Positions 32,721-44,376 are shown, numbered from the stretch's first letter. The stretch is 64,000 nt of DNA from Chimonanthus salicifolius (GCA_013350335.1 CM023542.1:124001-188000); one strand, 5' to 3'. Made by a program: numbers and translations. The notes: generated by a model not told the origin, from the letters alone.

Positions 32721-33174
32721 TAAAAAGAATTAAAAAAAAAATAGGTAATAGGTTCTATCCCCCGATAATAAATAGAAAAAGAATAATCATAATATCCTTT
32801 ACTATAAAAACATCGATGATCCCTTTAATTTCTTATACTAATTTGACTAAGTGAGGAATGATCGTATTACATTATTTGGGACATGTAGACTCTATCTCTT
32901 AAAAATCTAAACAATTCGTTAATTTTTAAATACAATGATATGTTTATCTTTTTATATCTTATGAAACTGTTGATCTTACTATTGGATAAATCAAATAAGA
33001 GAAATGTGATAAACTTTATATATTTTTTAGTCAAGTAATTTTAATTTGATCTGTGTAATTGTGGGTCCAATCATTTTACAAAATCTAAAATATATATGTA
33101 TATTTATTAATAATTTAATAAACAATTTAATTTTTTTAAGGAGTAGATCCCCATATATTTTAAATAATATAATT
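32721..33174. other. AT-rich spacer
   Basis: No gene or clear repeat is seen. Confidence 0.4.
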
Positions 33175-33531
33175 TAGGGTAGCGATCTTTCCATGGGCAG
33201 TTTATGTAATCCGACACGTGTTTTACTGTATTGTCCATTTTGCCCGTCGGACCGGCTCGCCGAACCCCTTGAATTGGCTTGTCGAATCACTGACTCTTCT
33301 ACTGCTGTATAAATCGGTTCACTGATCGGCACGTCGGATTACTGATCGGCTCACTGAAATTTATCTAAATTAGACTGTTTTTTAATACAGAACAGCAAAT
33401 CGGTTCACTGAAATCGGATCACTGAAATTTTTTTTTAAATACTTTCGTACGACTGTGGAAGGGTAAAATAAGAAATATTTTAAATTTTGTGTCTCATTAT
33501 CCAAAATACCCGTAGAAGGATTGCTACCCTA
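33175..33531. mobile_element. MITE, family member A
   Basis: Terminal inverted repeats TAGGGTAGCGATCTTTCC (left) and TAGGGTAGCAATCCTTCT (complement of the right end) continue to about 25 bp. The interior is non-coding, with repeated 'tcggttcactgaa/atcggctcactgaa' words. It shares its terminus with the MITE at 40576-40800. No clear target duplication is visible. Confidence 0.65.
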
Positions 33532-33918
33532 TATTTTAAAGTTATTCTTATTATTAAGGTGACAGCTCACTAGATCTAGCTGCGGCAGCTCCTTAAGTGG
33601 GGCTTCCCGTCTGATGGAGCTTTGGATTCTTTGCGTGGAGATGGAAGCTCCAACGAATCAGATGCTTTGAGAGGTTACTTGCACGTATAGAATTTAGCAT
33701 ATATTGGATTTAATGAAATAGAAGAATCTGTGGGAAAATTGATATTTTTATCTTTGTCATGAAGTCAAAAGCTTCTTCCACCTGATATTTATTCTTTACT
33801 TTCAAAATAAAACAAATAGTGTACTGAAAGTGTTCCATGAGGATATGCCAAACATTGGCTTGCATAGTCAATATTTAAGGAAATAGTAGAGTATCCTTTT
33901 CTATAGGATTTTTTTTTT

Positions 33919-33985
<67 letters not shown>

Positions 33986-35018
33986 ATTTTTTTAGGGTCT
34001 TTAATATTCTCTTTTAAATAAGAATACTTTGCTTGTCTAAGACATTTTCTAATTTTTAGAATATATTTTTTTATATCAAAATTTTGTCTCTTAGCCATAA
34101 AAAGATCTTTTTAATAAAACCTAAGTTTTTTATATTTTTTTGATAAATTAAAGAAGAAAAAGAAAGAATTTATATTGCCGATACTTATGAATTGGCAATA
34201 TATATCAGCCGAGCATTTATTTTTTACCCCTGCCTCATCTACGGGTTGATTGTGGATTGCTAAAACATAGATTAACTACGGAAACACATCACAGCCATTA
34301 AGTGATACCTTCAAGTTCAATGAAAATGTAATGTACAAGGGATCAATGGCCCAGATTCAAAGTAAGTAATCTGATAGTCTCAATCACAGTGATTGTGGTT
34401 CTGGATCATGCACAGATGAGTTAACCAGATAAACGGTTTGGATTCAATGTTTCTTCTCAAGTAATCAGTACTCGCTAGTTTTATAAAAGAAATAGGAAAA
34501 CTTTTCAGTGGTGAATATTTAAAAAAAAAAAAGGCAGTATAGACCTAAAATGTCTCTAATTAGTGAGACTGTCTAGTCATTTTCAACTTCGTTACAATTG
34601 TATTGATGAGATGCGTAGATCTTATATTTGATCATAGACATTGAAAGTTTTTACTTTTATAAACCATTAACCACCCATCTCATAAATATAAATTGATTGG
34701 AAAGAAGTGTCTTTTCCTCATAATCCGCATATAATATACAAATATATCAGAATTATTCTATATTAGATAGTCAATTTCCGTTTCAACATCTGCCAACTTA
34801 GCTTTTCTGAAGTTTAACAAAATAATTTTGAAAGTACGATTGAAGAACCCCTTTCATCTCGGCTTCTCGGAGATCAGACCATAGCGTAGGCTCTACAGGT
34901 ATATTAGTGTCGGGTTAAATATAGGAAGATGGATGTGAAAAGCATTTTTAAGATTATGTTTTTCGAAAAATATATATTTAATTAATATTAAAAATTATGA
35001 TTTTCAAGAATTTAAATG
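33532..35018. other. AT-rich spacer with (AT)n microsatellite
   Basis: The spacer holds a poly-T/poly-A transition and a long (AT)n run at about 33931-33981. No gene is seen. Confidence 0.5.
33931..33981. repeat. (AT)n microsatellite
   Basis: About 25 uninterrupted AT dinucleotides after an A-run; probably highly length-variable. Confidence 0.9.
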
Positions 35019-35029
35019 TCAATGGTCAA

Positions 35030-35856
35030 GCAATTGCATGGGTCGCCTTGTGCAGAAGATCCTCATCGATATCAGACATCGGCTTTCTTCCTTCTGTCCA
35101 ACTCAGATATCTACAATTCGAGAGATGGTTTGGCTGCGATCTGGGACCTGCCTCCTGCCTATTCAATCCCTCCTATGCCTCCTGATTTTCGTACGATGGA
35201 AGATCCTAGGAACAATTCTCTAATTATAACCACCTTTCCTATGGCGGCATTGAGTATATGAGTGCTTCCTTGGAGTGTATAGCTACAAATTTGTCTGGCT
35301 TTTATATTGTTCGGCTTCAACAGGAAGAGGTTTGTCTGCCCCTATTGATTTTCATTCAAAAGGTCTTATTGTTCTTGTTGAGGAAGAAGATAGTTGTAAA
35401 CCACCTCTTGATTGGTGAAGATGTCGCTCATTCTATCATTCGTTCTTCTTCATCTACTTGGTCCCTTCACATTTAAATCAGGGCTATAAATTCCATTATT
35501 TCCAAATTTTTGCCGGTGCGTATGAAGATTACCAGCTACAAGAATTCTACGGCTAAGACGTTCTCCAACTTGTTGTTCAATTTCGAGAATTTTTCAGGTA
35601 TTTTTGTGGACGTTGTAGGGGACCATGTCTAATGGTTGTTTCTCTTCGCCCTTTCTGTTCCTTTCTTTCGGTTGGAGATTTTTTGGTACTCATTAGCCTT
35701 CTGGATAGGTAGTATCTGGCTTTTTTGCCCCCTTTGGTGAGTTATTCGACCGTTGATTATTTTTTTGCCTTGCTCGAGATGTAGGTTTCTTTTATTATTT
35801 TGGGCTTTCCTCGCTTTAAATAAATAGCTAATCCATTACATTCAAAAAAAAATATA
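35030..35856 (+). mobile_element. Retroposed insert with poly(A) and 11-bp target duplication
   Basis: The 827-bp insert ends in an A9 run (35844-35852). It is flanked by TCAATGGTCAA at 35019-35029 and 35857-35867. The 3' region contains 'tttaaataaatagct', reminiscent of LINE 3' ends just before the tail. Inside, several short open frames overlap (35016-35261, 35258-35476), but none resembles a known LINE domain. It is GC-richer than its surroundings. It is either the 3' end of a LINE or a retroposed transcript. Confidence 0.65.
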
Positions 35857-35867
35857 TCAATGGTCAA

Positions 35868-36490
35868 AATAGAGTCAATTGTGAATGGATTTTTAATCTA
35901 ATAAATTTATGAATTAAATTAAATTATAATTTATAAAAAGTAAATAATTGAAAAGAGGAATAAGTAATTTTAGATCTCGATAGACATGGAATAAAAATAG
36001 CTTAATAAAGTAGAGCAGTCGGTCGTGCACAACGACGCCCGAGCAAAAGAAAAGGTAATCTACGATGGAAGAATAGTCTTGTTTAGTCAAGAAGTGAAGA
36101 AGGGGGATTCACGCGCTTTGGTCTCTCTTGCTCATCTTTTGTTAGTCTTCTACTATGACAGCAGCAACTATTTTTTTCCTCAATTCTACCGTAGAAAAGT
36201 GAACGTTCTATTATATTATATTAGCACATATATTCAAAGTTCCAAAGCCATTGAAATATAAACATCTTCTTTTAACAAGAATAGAGGTGACAAACTGACC
36301 ATATTACTAAAAGGCATTTTTTGTAATTTTGTCTAATGCCACTTTCATAATGACCAAAACGATAAAAATACTATTTAAAATTGACTGAAGAATTTTTATT
36401 GGCAACAATACTATTTCTGACATCGTGACCACAATAAATTAGGGTTAACTTTTAATGAGAATTTTTTTATGTATTTTTTAAAAAAATATT

Positions 36491-36521
<31 letters not shown>

Positions 36522-37700
36522 TGAATTTTAACTATTGTGACAAATCTCTAAAAAGGCTGAAAAATGAGAGAAAACCTCTTCAAATAGTCACTCTTGGAGA
36601 TGAAAATTTCTATCTGACATGCGACTCAAATTATATTCACCGTCAATGCATCGACAAAATTAATGGTCAATATTAACCTGCACGTATGCTCAATACCAAG
36701 AAAACTTAGTATATATATATATATTTAAATAAAATCAAAGTATATATACATATGCTTTAAACGATCTATAATACTTTTTTACTTCAACTTTCTTGTGCAA
36801 AATGGTAATGTTAAATATGTAGACTAGCTTGCACATTGCTCTGTATATTATGCTATTGTTGTGCTTAATATTACAAATCCTTGTGATTGAATATTGATTG
36901 GGCCCGGGTGTGGGAATTCATGGTAACCGTTAGACACATTTTATAATATTTTTGGATTTATAGATATTTTATTTTATACTCTCTCTGTCCTAATTTAATT
37001 GTCTTATATGGATTTTAAAATTGTCCCAAAATAGTTATCTCATTTATATTAGAGTAATATAAAGTGTATTGAAAATAGATGATATCACATAAGTACTAAC
37101 CTTATATAGAGAGTTTCTTAAAAAATATAAATGTTTCAAATGAGATAAATAAAATAGGACGGAGGGAATACTTTTTAAGATGAGCTAAATATCTAAATGA
37201 GTTAAATGGCATGAATACACCCAAACTCTATTTATTCTTAAAAGGATATAAATTTAAGAGTAGTGGCACATTTAATGAATGAATAGGTAATAGGCACAAT
37301 GGTGAGAAACCAACTCGATGCGACTCACTTTAAAACTAATATGATCCGATCCATTATCAGATGGGCCAACCAAACTTGACCTAACAATTTATGAATAAAT
37401 TGGCATTTGAATTTGACCATAATCTAGAATAGTGTTTTAAAACTTTATGTGTCTTCGTACAACATTGAAAATAGTAGAGTAAGAAATATATAACCTCATG
37501 TGAAGTGATTGAATTTATAATTTATAATAAAATAAAATAAAGAGTTAAAATTTGAAAAAAAAATGTCAAATAGATAAATATTAGCTTTGACGATGATGAT
37601 TTATTTAGATTAAAATACTTGATAAATTTGTGAATTGAAAGTAAGTGAGTAGGTATTTAACAGCAGTATGCTATTGCTATGGAAGACTAGCGAGGTAAAA
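35868..37700. other. AT-rich intergenic region upstream of CML
   Basis: No gene is seen. It contains (TA)n runs at about 36490-36511 and 36711-36722, and an A/T-rich stretch 36978-37170 beginning 'actctctctgtcc' and ending 'ggacggaggg', the look of a Stowaway-like MITE with CTCCCTCC-type ends (not verified). Confidence 0.4.
36976..37170. mobile_element. Possible Stowaway-like MITE
   Basis: The left end 'tactctctctgtcctaattt' and right end 'aaaataggacggagggaata' are complementary in the manner of Tc1/mariner Stowaway MITEs (TACTCCCTCYGTCC, TA duplication). Length is about 195 bp, with no coding capacity. Confidence 0.65.
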
Positions 37701-37719
37701 TTATTACATCCATTATTGT

Positions 37720-37736
37720 CTCCACGCGCTTTGTGG
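37720..37736 (+). promoter_or_regulatory. CGCG-box candidate upstream of CML
   Basis: CCACGCGCTTTGTGG about 100 bases before the ATG contains ACGCGC, matching the vCGCGb site bound by calmodulin-binding CAMTA factors. It is only a short motif, so its function is uncertain. Confidence 0.25.
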
Positions 37737-37830
37737 GGATCAACCGTCAACAGCAATATCAACTACTCTCCTTCTCTTGTCCCTTCAAACTGACACAAAT
37801 TTTTCCTCTGCTCTTCTTCTTCTCCTTACC

Positions 37831-38457
37831 ATGTTGGTGCTTGTCTGGTTTGGTGGCCTCTTCATCTCTGGCCTAATCAGCTCCTTTTTCTACTTCTCCC
37901 CCACCAAATTCATGGCTTGGATCCATTCTCTCCTCCCAAAACCTTGTCCCTCTACCACCCAACCAGCCTTGAACAAGAAGAGCAGCTCGGTCGACAAGGC
38001 CGAGCTTTCAATGGTCTTCACCACCTTCGATAGGAACGGAGATGGCTACATAACCAAACAAGAGTTGCAAGAGTCTCTACACAACTTGGGTCTCTACACA
38101 AGTGACGAGCAAATTTCTAGGATGTTCGACAAGTTTGATGCCAGCGGCGATGGACTAATTGATCTTCATGAGTTCTGCAAGCTGTACGAATCTATGGAAG
38201 GTAGAGAAGAAGAAGGAGAAGGAGATGGAGAAGAAGCAGATGATCTTAAGGAGGCTTTTGATGTTTTTGATGAGAATGGAGATGGACTGATCACCGTTGA
38301 TGAGCTCAGTTTGGTTCTTTCATCTTTGGGGCTGAACAGAGGGTTGGAAGAATGCAAGAATATGATCAAGAAAGTTGACATGGATGGAGATGGAATGGTT
38401 AATTTCCACGAATTCAAACGAATGATGAAGTCTGGTAGGCTGATTACTGTCTCCTAA
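37831..38457 (+). CDS. Membrane-anchored calmodulin-like protein, four EF-hands
   Basis: This intronless gene encodes 208 residues from ATG 37831. The open frame extends upstream only through non-ATG codons, so this Met is the likely start. Residues 1-36 form a hydrophobic segment ([20 protein letters not shown]), a probable signal-anchor as in CML3/CML5-type proteins. Four canonical calcium loops follow: [12 protein letters not shown] (67-78), [12 protein letters not shown] (103-114), [12 protein letters not shown] (147-158) and [12 protein letters not shown] (183-194), all with D at position 1, G at 6 and E at 12. An acidic linker of about 18 residues (121-138) separates the two EF pairs. 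The protein should sense calcium at an endomembrane surface and relay it to partners. Which CML number it matches cannot be settled by eye. A CT repeat follows in the 3' UTR. Confidence 0.95.
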   Translation: MLVLVWFGGLFISGLISSFFYFSPTKFMAWIHSLLPKPCPSTTQPALNKKSSSVDKAELSMVFTTFDRNGDGYITKQELQESLHNLGLYTSDEQISRMFDKFDASGDGLIDLHEFCKLYESMEGREEEGEGDGEEADDLKEAFDVFDENGDGLITVDELSLVLSSLGLNRGLEECKNMIKKVDMDGDGMVNFHEFKRMMKSGRLITVS

Positions 38458-38480
38458 TCCTCCCTTCATTATGCCATGTT

Positions 38481-38483
<3 letters not shown>

Positions 38484-38520
<37 letters not shown>
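38484..38520 (+). repeat. (CT)n microsatellite in CML 3' region
   Basis: About 18 CT units starting 27 bases after the stop codon. Confidence 0.9.
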
Positions 38521-38523
<3 letters not shown>

Positions 38524-39880
38524 AGTCAAGAAAATGAAATTGCCTCACTGTACAATGGATGGATGGTTTTGACACGGGCATCCATGTTTCTTGTAACACA
38601 GGGCTCCCACTTGCAAGAAAATGAAAAAATTCTAGTGTTTTTCCAATTTTAACCTTCCTCAGTAACTCTACCATATAGTTAGAAAATTTCCATTTCAAAT
38701 TATTGTGGAAGGCTAAAATAAGAAAGATACTAAATTTTTCATTTTTTTTTCACAAGTCAGTGCCTGATGTTATAAAGAACGTTGACGGCCGAATCAAAAT
38801 CTAAGACAGAACAGTGTTCGGAGCTATGATCTTCGTTGCTTTCTTATGTAATATATATCATCTTTTTTTCATAATTTTTCTTTCCCTATTTGCCAAGTAA
38901 ATGATCTCAACTTCCTATGGTATTCCACATATTGGGTTTTGTAGCTTAGTATGTTTATTTAATTTGCATTATCATACAAGTCTTCTTCAGTTTGTTTCCG
39001 GTAATGAAACCTCTTTACTCCTGTCTTCTATTCCGAGCAATGGCATAGGAAACTCCCACTGCCATTCCTGTAATTCTCTTTTCGCTATACATGTCTGTGA
39101 TGTTTGTGGCTGTTGGTGGACCATTTCAGTAAGTGGTAGCATAAGGAGATTGATCTGTAGGTATTCATATTGGGAGGGAGGGAAGGAGAAATTTGGTCTT
39201 GCCTAGTTCCTATAGGTGGCCAAATGGCCAATATATTTTTTTAATTACTTTTATTTCTGGAAATTGGGAATATGCAGAGGAGCTGTACACCAAAATTGTG
39301 TGTATGTCAAAAAAAAGCAGAGAGTTTGGAATGGTGATGGCATATGGTGGTCTTAGACATGAAAGAAGTGCCCCACATCCATGTATTACTCCACTACATT
39401 TTGCTGCCTAAAACTATCTACTACTAGAACGAGCAAGTGGGGACAAAAGTTTCCATCCACGCTTTGTTTGGTGGCATAAAGTGAGAAATCAACCTTCACC
39501 TGTTTCTTACTTTTGCTTTTAGCTTCTTATTTGGATCATTTACTTCTCTCTCTCTCTCATTTACTTCTCTCTCTCTCATTTACTTCTCTCTCTCTCTCTC
39601 TCTCTCTCTGTTGTATTGAATAGAAATGATAGCTGTGGAAAGTGGAAACTGTACAACAATGACCTCTAATTACTCGTCTATTTCCTGTTTCAAAAGTATA
39701 TGGCCGTTGGTTCATAATAATCATTTAGCATGCAATGCAAATTCATGCCAAATTACTATAATATTGTTACTGTTATAAGAAAAATTATAATAAATTCAAG
39801 TCTAATTAACAAATACATTATGATGGAAAGCCTCTCAGCATTCGAGATGCATCAATGGCTAACAAAGTTGTCTGTACTCA
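38521..39880. other. CML 3' flank, no further gene
   Basis: Non-coding. It holds CT-rich microsatellites at 39544-39609, interrupted by repeated 'catttacttctctctctc' units. Short open frames 38901-39206 and 39193-39411 lack any recognisable domain. Confidence 0.5.
39544..39609 (+). repeat. Compound CT microsatellite
   Basis: Three CT blocks separated by 'catttactt', then 14 or so CT units. Confidence 0.85.
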
Positions 39881-39891
39881 AATAAATTATA

Positions 39892-40054
39892 TTTTTTTTC
39901 AATTTAGGTGTGGCAAACCACGAGATATTCAGTGTAAAACCCCTACCATTGAGTCCACTATCCCTATGGTACACCAATGTTAGGCTATAAGGGGCTCGAA
40001 CTCAAAACTTCCTACTTTCTGAAACAGAATGCAACCAGTTGAGCTACAACCAAA
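39892..40054 (-). mobile_element. tRNA-derived SINE with A and B boxes
   Basis: On the minus strand the insert begins 'ggttgtagctcaactggttg', a pol III A box (TAGCTCAACTGG). About 50 bases later it has a B box 'GAGTTCGAGCC'. It ends in an A-run (T-run at 39891-39898 on the plus strand). Direct repeats AAATTATATTT-like flank it (about 39884-39893 and 40056-40067). It is not a functional tRNA because no cloverleaf closes after the B box. Confidence 0.7.
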
Positions 40055-40575
40055 AAAATTATATTTAGATACGTCAACATCATCTAACAGGCAACATGAA
40101 ATCCAGCACCATATTGGACTTTGGAAACTTGGAGTTTCTATTATTTACTTGTTAAATTTGTGACTTCTCTCCATGAGAAATGAATTTTTTAGAAGTTTAG
40201 AGTCTCATTTTATGTACTCTTGATAAAAATCTCTTATTTCATTAAAAAAAAAATCTCATTTTTTATACTTCTCATTTTTTGTTATCTGAAAAATAGCAAA
40301 TATCTCCTAACGAAAGAAAACACAAATTCAGATAAAGAAAAAATTCCAAATCACCCATTGATGGTTGGGGTGGGGCTCACCAAATCAATTGTTTGGATCA
40401 CGTAACTTTGCCTTATCTTTTTTAACCTTTCATTTGGGCTATTGCATCCCAACCCCATGTTTAAATTGCAATCTCTCATTGTTGATAACAAAAACTCTTG
40501 GTTCTCATTGAATTTGACATGCTTCTATGAGAGTCCAATTCATTTCATCCGTGATGAATAGCATAGATATTATTA

Positions 40576-40800
40576 TAGAGGGCGATTCTTCCACGGGTAT
40601 TTTGTGTAATTTCAACACAGATTTTAGTATATATTATCAATTTTACCCTTCACATAAACAGTAAAAATTCGGCTAGTCGATTTACTGTTCATGAAGATTT
40701 TGGCAAGTCGATTTTACTGTTTATGCAAAGGGTAAAATTGACAATACACTAAAATCCGTGTCTAGTTACACAAATCTCCCGTGGGAGGATCGCCACCCTA
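40576..40800. mobile_element. Foldback MITE, family member B
   Basis: The 225-bp unit can fold almost end to end. The left arm 'ggcgattcttccacgggtat' pairs with the right arm whose complement is 'ggcgatcctcccacgggaga'. The pairing continues through 'ttttgtgtaa', 'gattttagt' and 'caattttaccctt' for about 90 bp per arm. Possible 3-bp duplication TTA on both sides (40573-40575 and 40801-40803). Shares its terminal motif with 33175-33531. Confidence 0.75.
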
Positions 40801-42180
40801 TTATCATTGATTGAAAATTGAGATACCCTGTGGACATTGAATCAGCTACTTGGGTACATAGTCTCTTACTTAATCATTTCCCTCAGTTGAGAATTTGATT
40901 TGGCATACTAGCATCAAGCACTATCTTGCTGTATATTGATTTTTTTTTTTTTGTTATTATAATAAATGGAAAGATCAATTTAATATATAAGACAAATTAG
41001 TTTATTGTGACACTACATGGTGTTAGTAACAGCAACGCTTGAATTAATTCCTTTTCAAAATAGGACTAACCTAAAACACAGGGTTGTGGATAGTTTCATA
41101 CATCTCTAGAGATTAGTCTCTCCTACGATGCTGTAAAGATACCTAACTATAACAAAAAACTAGCAAGAAACACATACTTTATACAAATGACATTGATAAA
41201 AAATTGATAGTAGATAACTCTTTCTCCATTTCATAGATATTTGTACAATTTTTTTCTATTTTTAGTTACTAACATAAAAAATGATTAAAATCCATTTTAT
41301 ATTTTAATATTTTAATATTATTATTAGATACTAATATGAAAAGGATAGAATGAATTCCTCCAACTAACTAAACTCTTAACATCTCTTTCCTATTTCTGTA
41401 TATTCTTTTACTAATTTATCAGATTTTCAATGTTAATATGAGAAAGGCGGGTCCAATATTTCAAATCAACTAAATTAAATCCTAAAATTCTTTTTTCTAT
41501 TCTTATTTTTTTTACAAATTATTCTTAATTTTTGCTTGCAAACTTGGAAAAAATCACACCTGTTCAATGAATGCAAAGTTATAAATCATATGATGATTAT
41601 TTTAAATTATCTCTGAAAAGAAGTAGTAATATAATTAAAATTTATGCGTAGAACGTATATGAATATTACAAAATATATACAGTCTGCATGTAACATAATA
41701 TGTTTAGCGTTGTTAAATATAGAGCATTAGGAATTTAGATAATGAGGAGAACGACTCAATTTGGAACGAGGCCCAAAACATGGACCCACCTCCTATTTTG
41801 GATCCTCATTAGCATCCAATTTTTTTTCTAATTATTAAAAAACAAATCAACGCTAATCTTCCAACAACAGGAGTTCCACTCACTCACAGTCACATGGGAA
41901 AACTTAGCATGCAACAACGATGGCTTGGATGCTGAATTTTTCTCCTCTATTTCAAACATTATGATCGGCTATATGTCATATGTGGAACTATGAGTTTCCA
42001 ACGTATATTGCAAACTTTTGATCATAACTCATGTTTTGCATGTTTTTATCTTTTCTAATTTAATATAAGCTATATTTTTTATAAACAAAATAGAATGTAA
42101 ACAAATGGTGTAGTTCCCTTCTTTTCTTTAGAATTTTTCTGTAATTATTAAATGTACGTGTTGTCTTCATTTTATTAAAA
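40801..42180. other. AT-rich intergenic
   Basis: No gene, RNA or definite repeat is seen. Confidence 0.4.
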
Positions 42181-42197
42181 AGTGTCATATCATCATG

Positions 42198-42430
42198 TAA
42201 CGACCCAGCATATACACACCCCAATGCAAAACCGTGAGGCCGTGTGAGCTCAAAACAGACAATATCATGATGGTTGGAATCAGATGGCATTAGAGCCAAG
42301 AATGACTCTAGTCCCAAGTGGGGGTATTATGATGGCGTATGTGTATGGGCACACGTCTCAATGTAAAATTGTGAAGGCATGTGTGACTCCAAAGCGAACA
42401 ATATTATGATGGTCAGAACAGGATCATTAC
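42198..42430. repeat. Diverged direct duplication of a TE-like block
   Basis: Two roughly 85-base blocks (about 42198-42282 and 42340-42425) share 'caatgyaaaaycgtgagg'-like, 'gtgtgasctcaaa' and 'acaatatcatgatggt' words. Related to the segment around 31560-31670. Probably remnants of a small non-coding retroelement. Confidence 0.5.
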
Positions 42431-42688
42431 ACATCACCTCCTATTGTCTAAAGTTCAACTGTGTTCAAGTAATGCATTATATTCAACTAAAACACATAAT
42501 CCTAATTTCTTTCCCACTTTTTTAATGATTTTATATTGAAGTACAGGCAGCTTTGATGATGACATCGTAAACGTTTACATTCATTATAAAGGTTCTACTG
42601 AATGGTGTCATTTTGAATATATACGATCTACTTGTTAAAAATTAAATTATTCATTAATTTTTACATATATACATACACATGTATATTC

Positions 42689-42696
<8 letters not shown>

Positions 42697-42721
<25 letters not shown>
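42697..42721. repeat. (AT)n microsatellite
   Basis: About 12 AT units just downstream of the TMM stop codon. Confidence 0.85.
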
Positions 42722-42723
<2 letters not shown>

Positions 42724-42813
42724 AAAATCAAAAGGGGAAAAAACCAACAAAATATTGTACAAAATGGTAATTAGATATCTTTACAAAGTTCTCTAACAAC
42801 GACCTTCAAACAA

Positions 42814-44293
42814 TTAGAGCAGCAAATGGGCCAAGCCCAGAATCATAGAACAGAGAGAAAGAAGCCCATTAACGGAGCCGACAGATGAGCGTGAAATGGA
42901 GGGGGATGCGATTTGTATGGAGTGATCTTGATTAGTGGTTAAAAGATGTTGTGTTGTTGTTTTACCTGGAACCATTCCAGACTCACATGAACCGATACCT
43001 AGCACATACGAGGCATCTACACCCTGTTCTCGATCATAGCAGAGTCCCGTGTTGTTCGACAGCCTCAACTTCCTCCTCAATCTCCACAACATATCTCGAC
43101 TGAACGGTATGGGACCCACCAGCTGATTGTTGTTCACCTGTAATTCACTTAAACGGTTCATGTTCTTGAAGCTCTGCGGGATTGAACCGTTAAAATGGTT
43201 CCCATCTAGATGAAGAACCCGAAGGCTTGGAAGACAGCCCAAAGACTCGGGTATAGGCCCTTGAAGGCCCATGTTTGAGAGAACCAAGATCATCAGACCT
43301 TTCAACGGCTCGAAGATGTTAGAGGGAATCGTTGTCAATTCCATAGAGTTCACTTGGAGGATCAGAGTTCGAAGCGAAACTAAGCTCCGGAGTGAGATTG
43401 GTAATGGACCCCTGAGGTGGTTGTAGCTTAGGTCGAGCAGGCATCAAGCTCTTCAGGCCCATTAAAGTGTCAGGAATAGGACCTACAAGTCGGTTTTGGC
43501 TCAGATCCATCTTTATAAGAGAAGGCATGTTTCCGACTTCTTTGGGGATTGGGCCTTGGAGCAGGTTCTGGCTCAGATCCAGAATGTTGAGTACCTCAGT
43601 GGGCAGTGGTGGAATACTACCCGTCAATCGATTGCTGCTGAGATCCAATGATCGGAGACGGGTCAAGCCCACTAAGGAATGAGGAATGGAAGAGCTGAGA
43701 TTGTTGGAATGTAGATCAAGCACTCTAAGCAAAGTGAGATTACCCAATTGTGCCGGAATTGGCCCAACATGACCATTCTCTCTGAGGACTAAAGACTGTA
43801 GTGTAAGTCCCATCTGGCCCAGGAATGGAGGGATGGGCTGTGGGTTGTGAGTGAAACATCGATAGAAAAATAGTGTCCTGATGTGGGGCAGTTTGGTGAG
43901 TGCAGGGGAAATGTAGGAGCTGCTCTGATCACATGGCGGGAAGGCCGTATCATCGGAGAGAGCACCGAAGGAGAGAGACACTACATGATACACTTCATTC
44001 TTATCAGGCATGCACTCTATGCCATGCCACCGGCCTCGGCAAACATCGGGAATTGTCACAGCCCATTCATTACCCGTCGCCTTCATGATCTCATAAACGG
44101 CTTCTTGTTCATGTGGATCAGTGTGGGCTTGATCATGGGTCATCGAGAATCCAGTCTGGGGGGCATCGATGAGCGTCGAGGGAACACTCGAATCTGACAC
44201 GATGAAGGTGAATGCGATGCTTAGATGAACACACAGAGACCACAGCAACAAGGACAGTGTGGATGCCAACAGATTCATCTTTGCTAGAATCAA
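42814..44293 (-). CDS. TMM: TOO MANY MOUTHS LRR receptor-like protein, with one frameshift
   Basis: TMM is a plasma-membrane LRR protein without a kinase domain. It works with ERECTA-family kinases and EPF peptides to space stomata. Starting at 44293 (or Met at 44278) there is a signal peptide. The TMM N-terminal signature follows, including 'DAPQTGF', 'EIMKATGNEWAVTIPDVCRG', 'RWHGIECMPD' and 'VVSLSFGALSDDTAFP', then about ten plant-type LRRs. The frame breaks after codon 284 (GLKSLM): one extra C on the minus strand at 43440/43441. Skipping one base continues directly with 'LLDLSYNHLRG' and on through 'FEPLKGLMILVLSN', 'SLRVLHLDGN' and 'RRKLRLSNNTGLCYD' to a hydrophobic C-terminus and stop at 42814. 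The total would be 492 residues, against 496 in Arabidopsis. Read as is, the protein ends at 43319 and lacks the last LRRs and membrane anchor. The gene is intronless, as expected. Confidence 0.93.
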
Positions 44294-44361
44294 GCTATGA
44301 TTGACTGGATGAATTGTTTGGAAGAGAAAGGGGGAGTTGAGGTTTATTAAGAAAACGGTCG

Positions 44362-44376
44362 ACTCCTATATTTAAA
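44362..44376 (-). promoter_or_regulatory. TATA-like element of TMM
   Basis: On the minus strand AATTTAAATATAGG lies about 75 bases upstream of the ATG, followed by a purine/CT leader. Confidence 0.35.

Noticed and set aside
37777..37830. Extension of the CML frame upstream to a TTG at 37777
   Set aside because: There is no ATG in this stretch; plants rarely start at TTG and the first ATG (37831) gives a family-like N-terminus.
39990..40054. Functional tRNA gene on the minus strand
   Set aside because: A and B boxes are present, but there is no closing acceptor stem and it ends in an A-run with target duplications; better a SINE.
43319..43441. TMM as two separate genes (42814-43353 and 43319-44293)
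   Set aside because: The two frames are consecutive parts of one known protein with no missing residues at the junction; a one-base indel explains the break.
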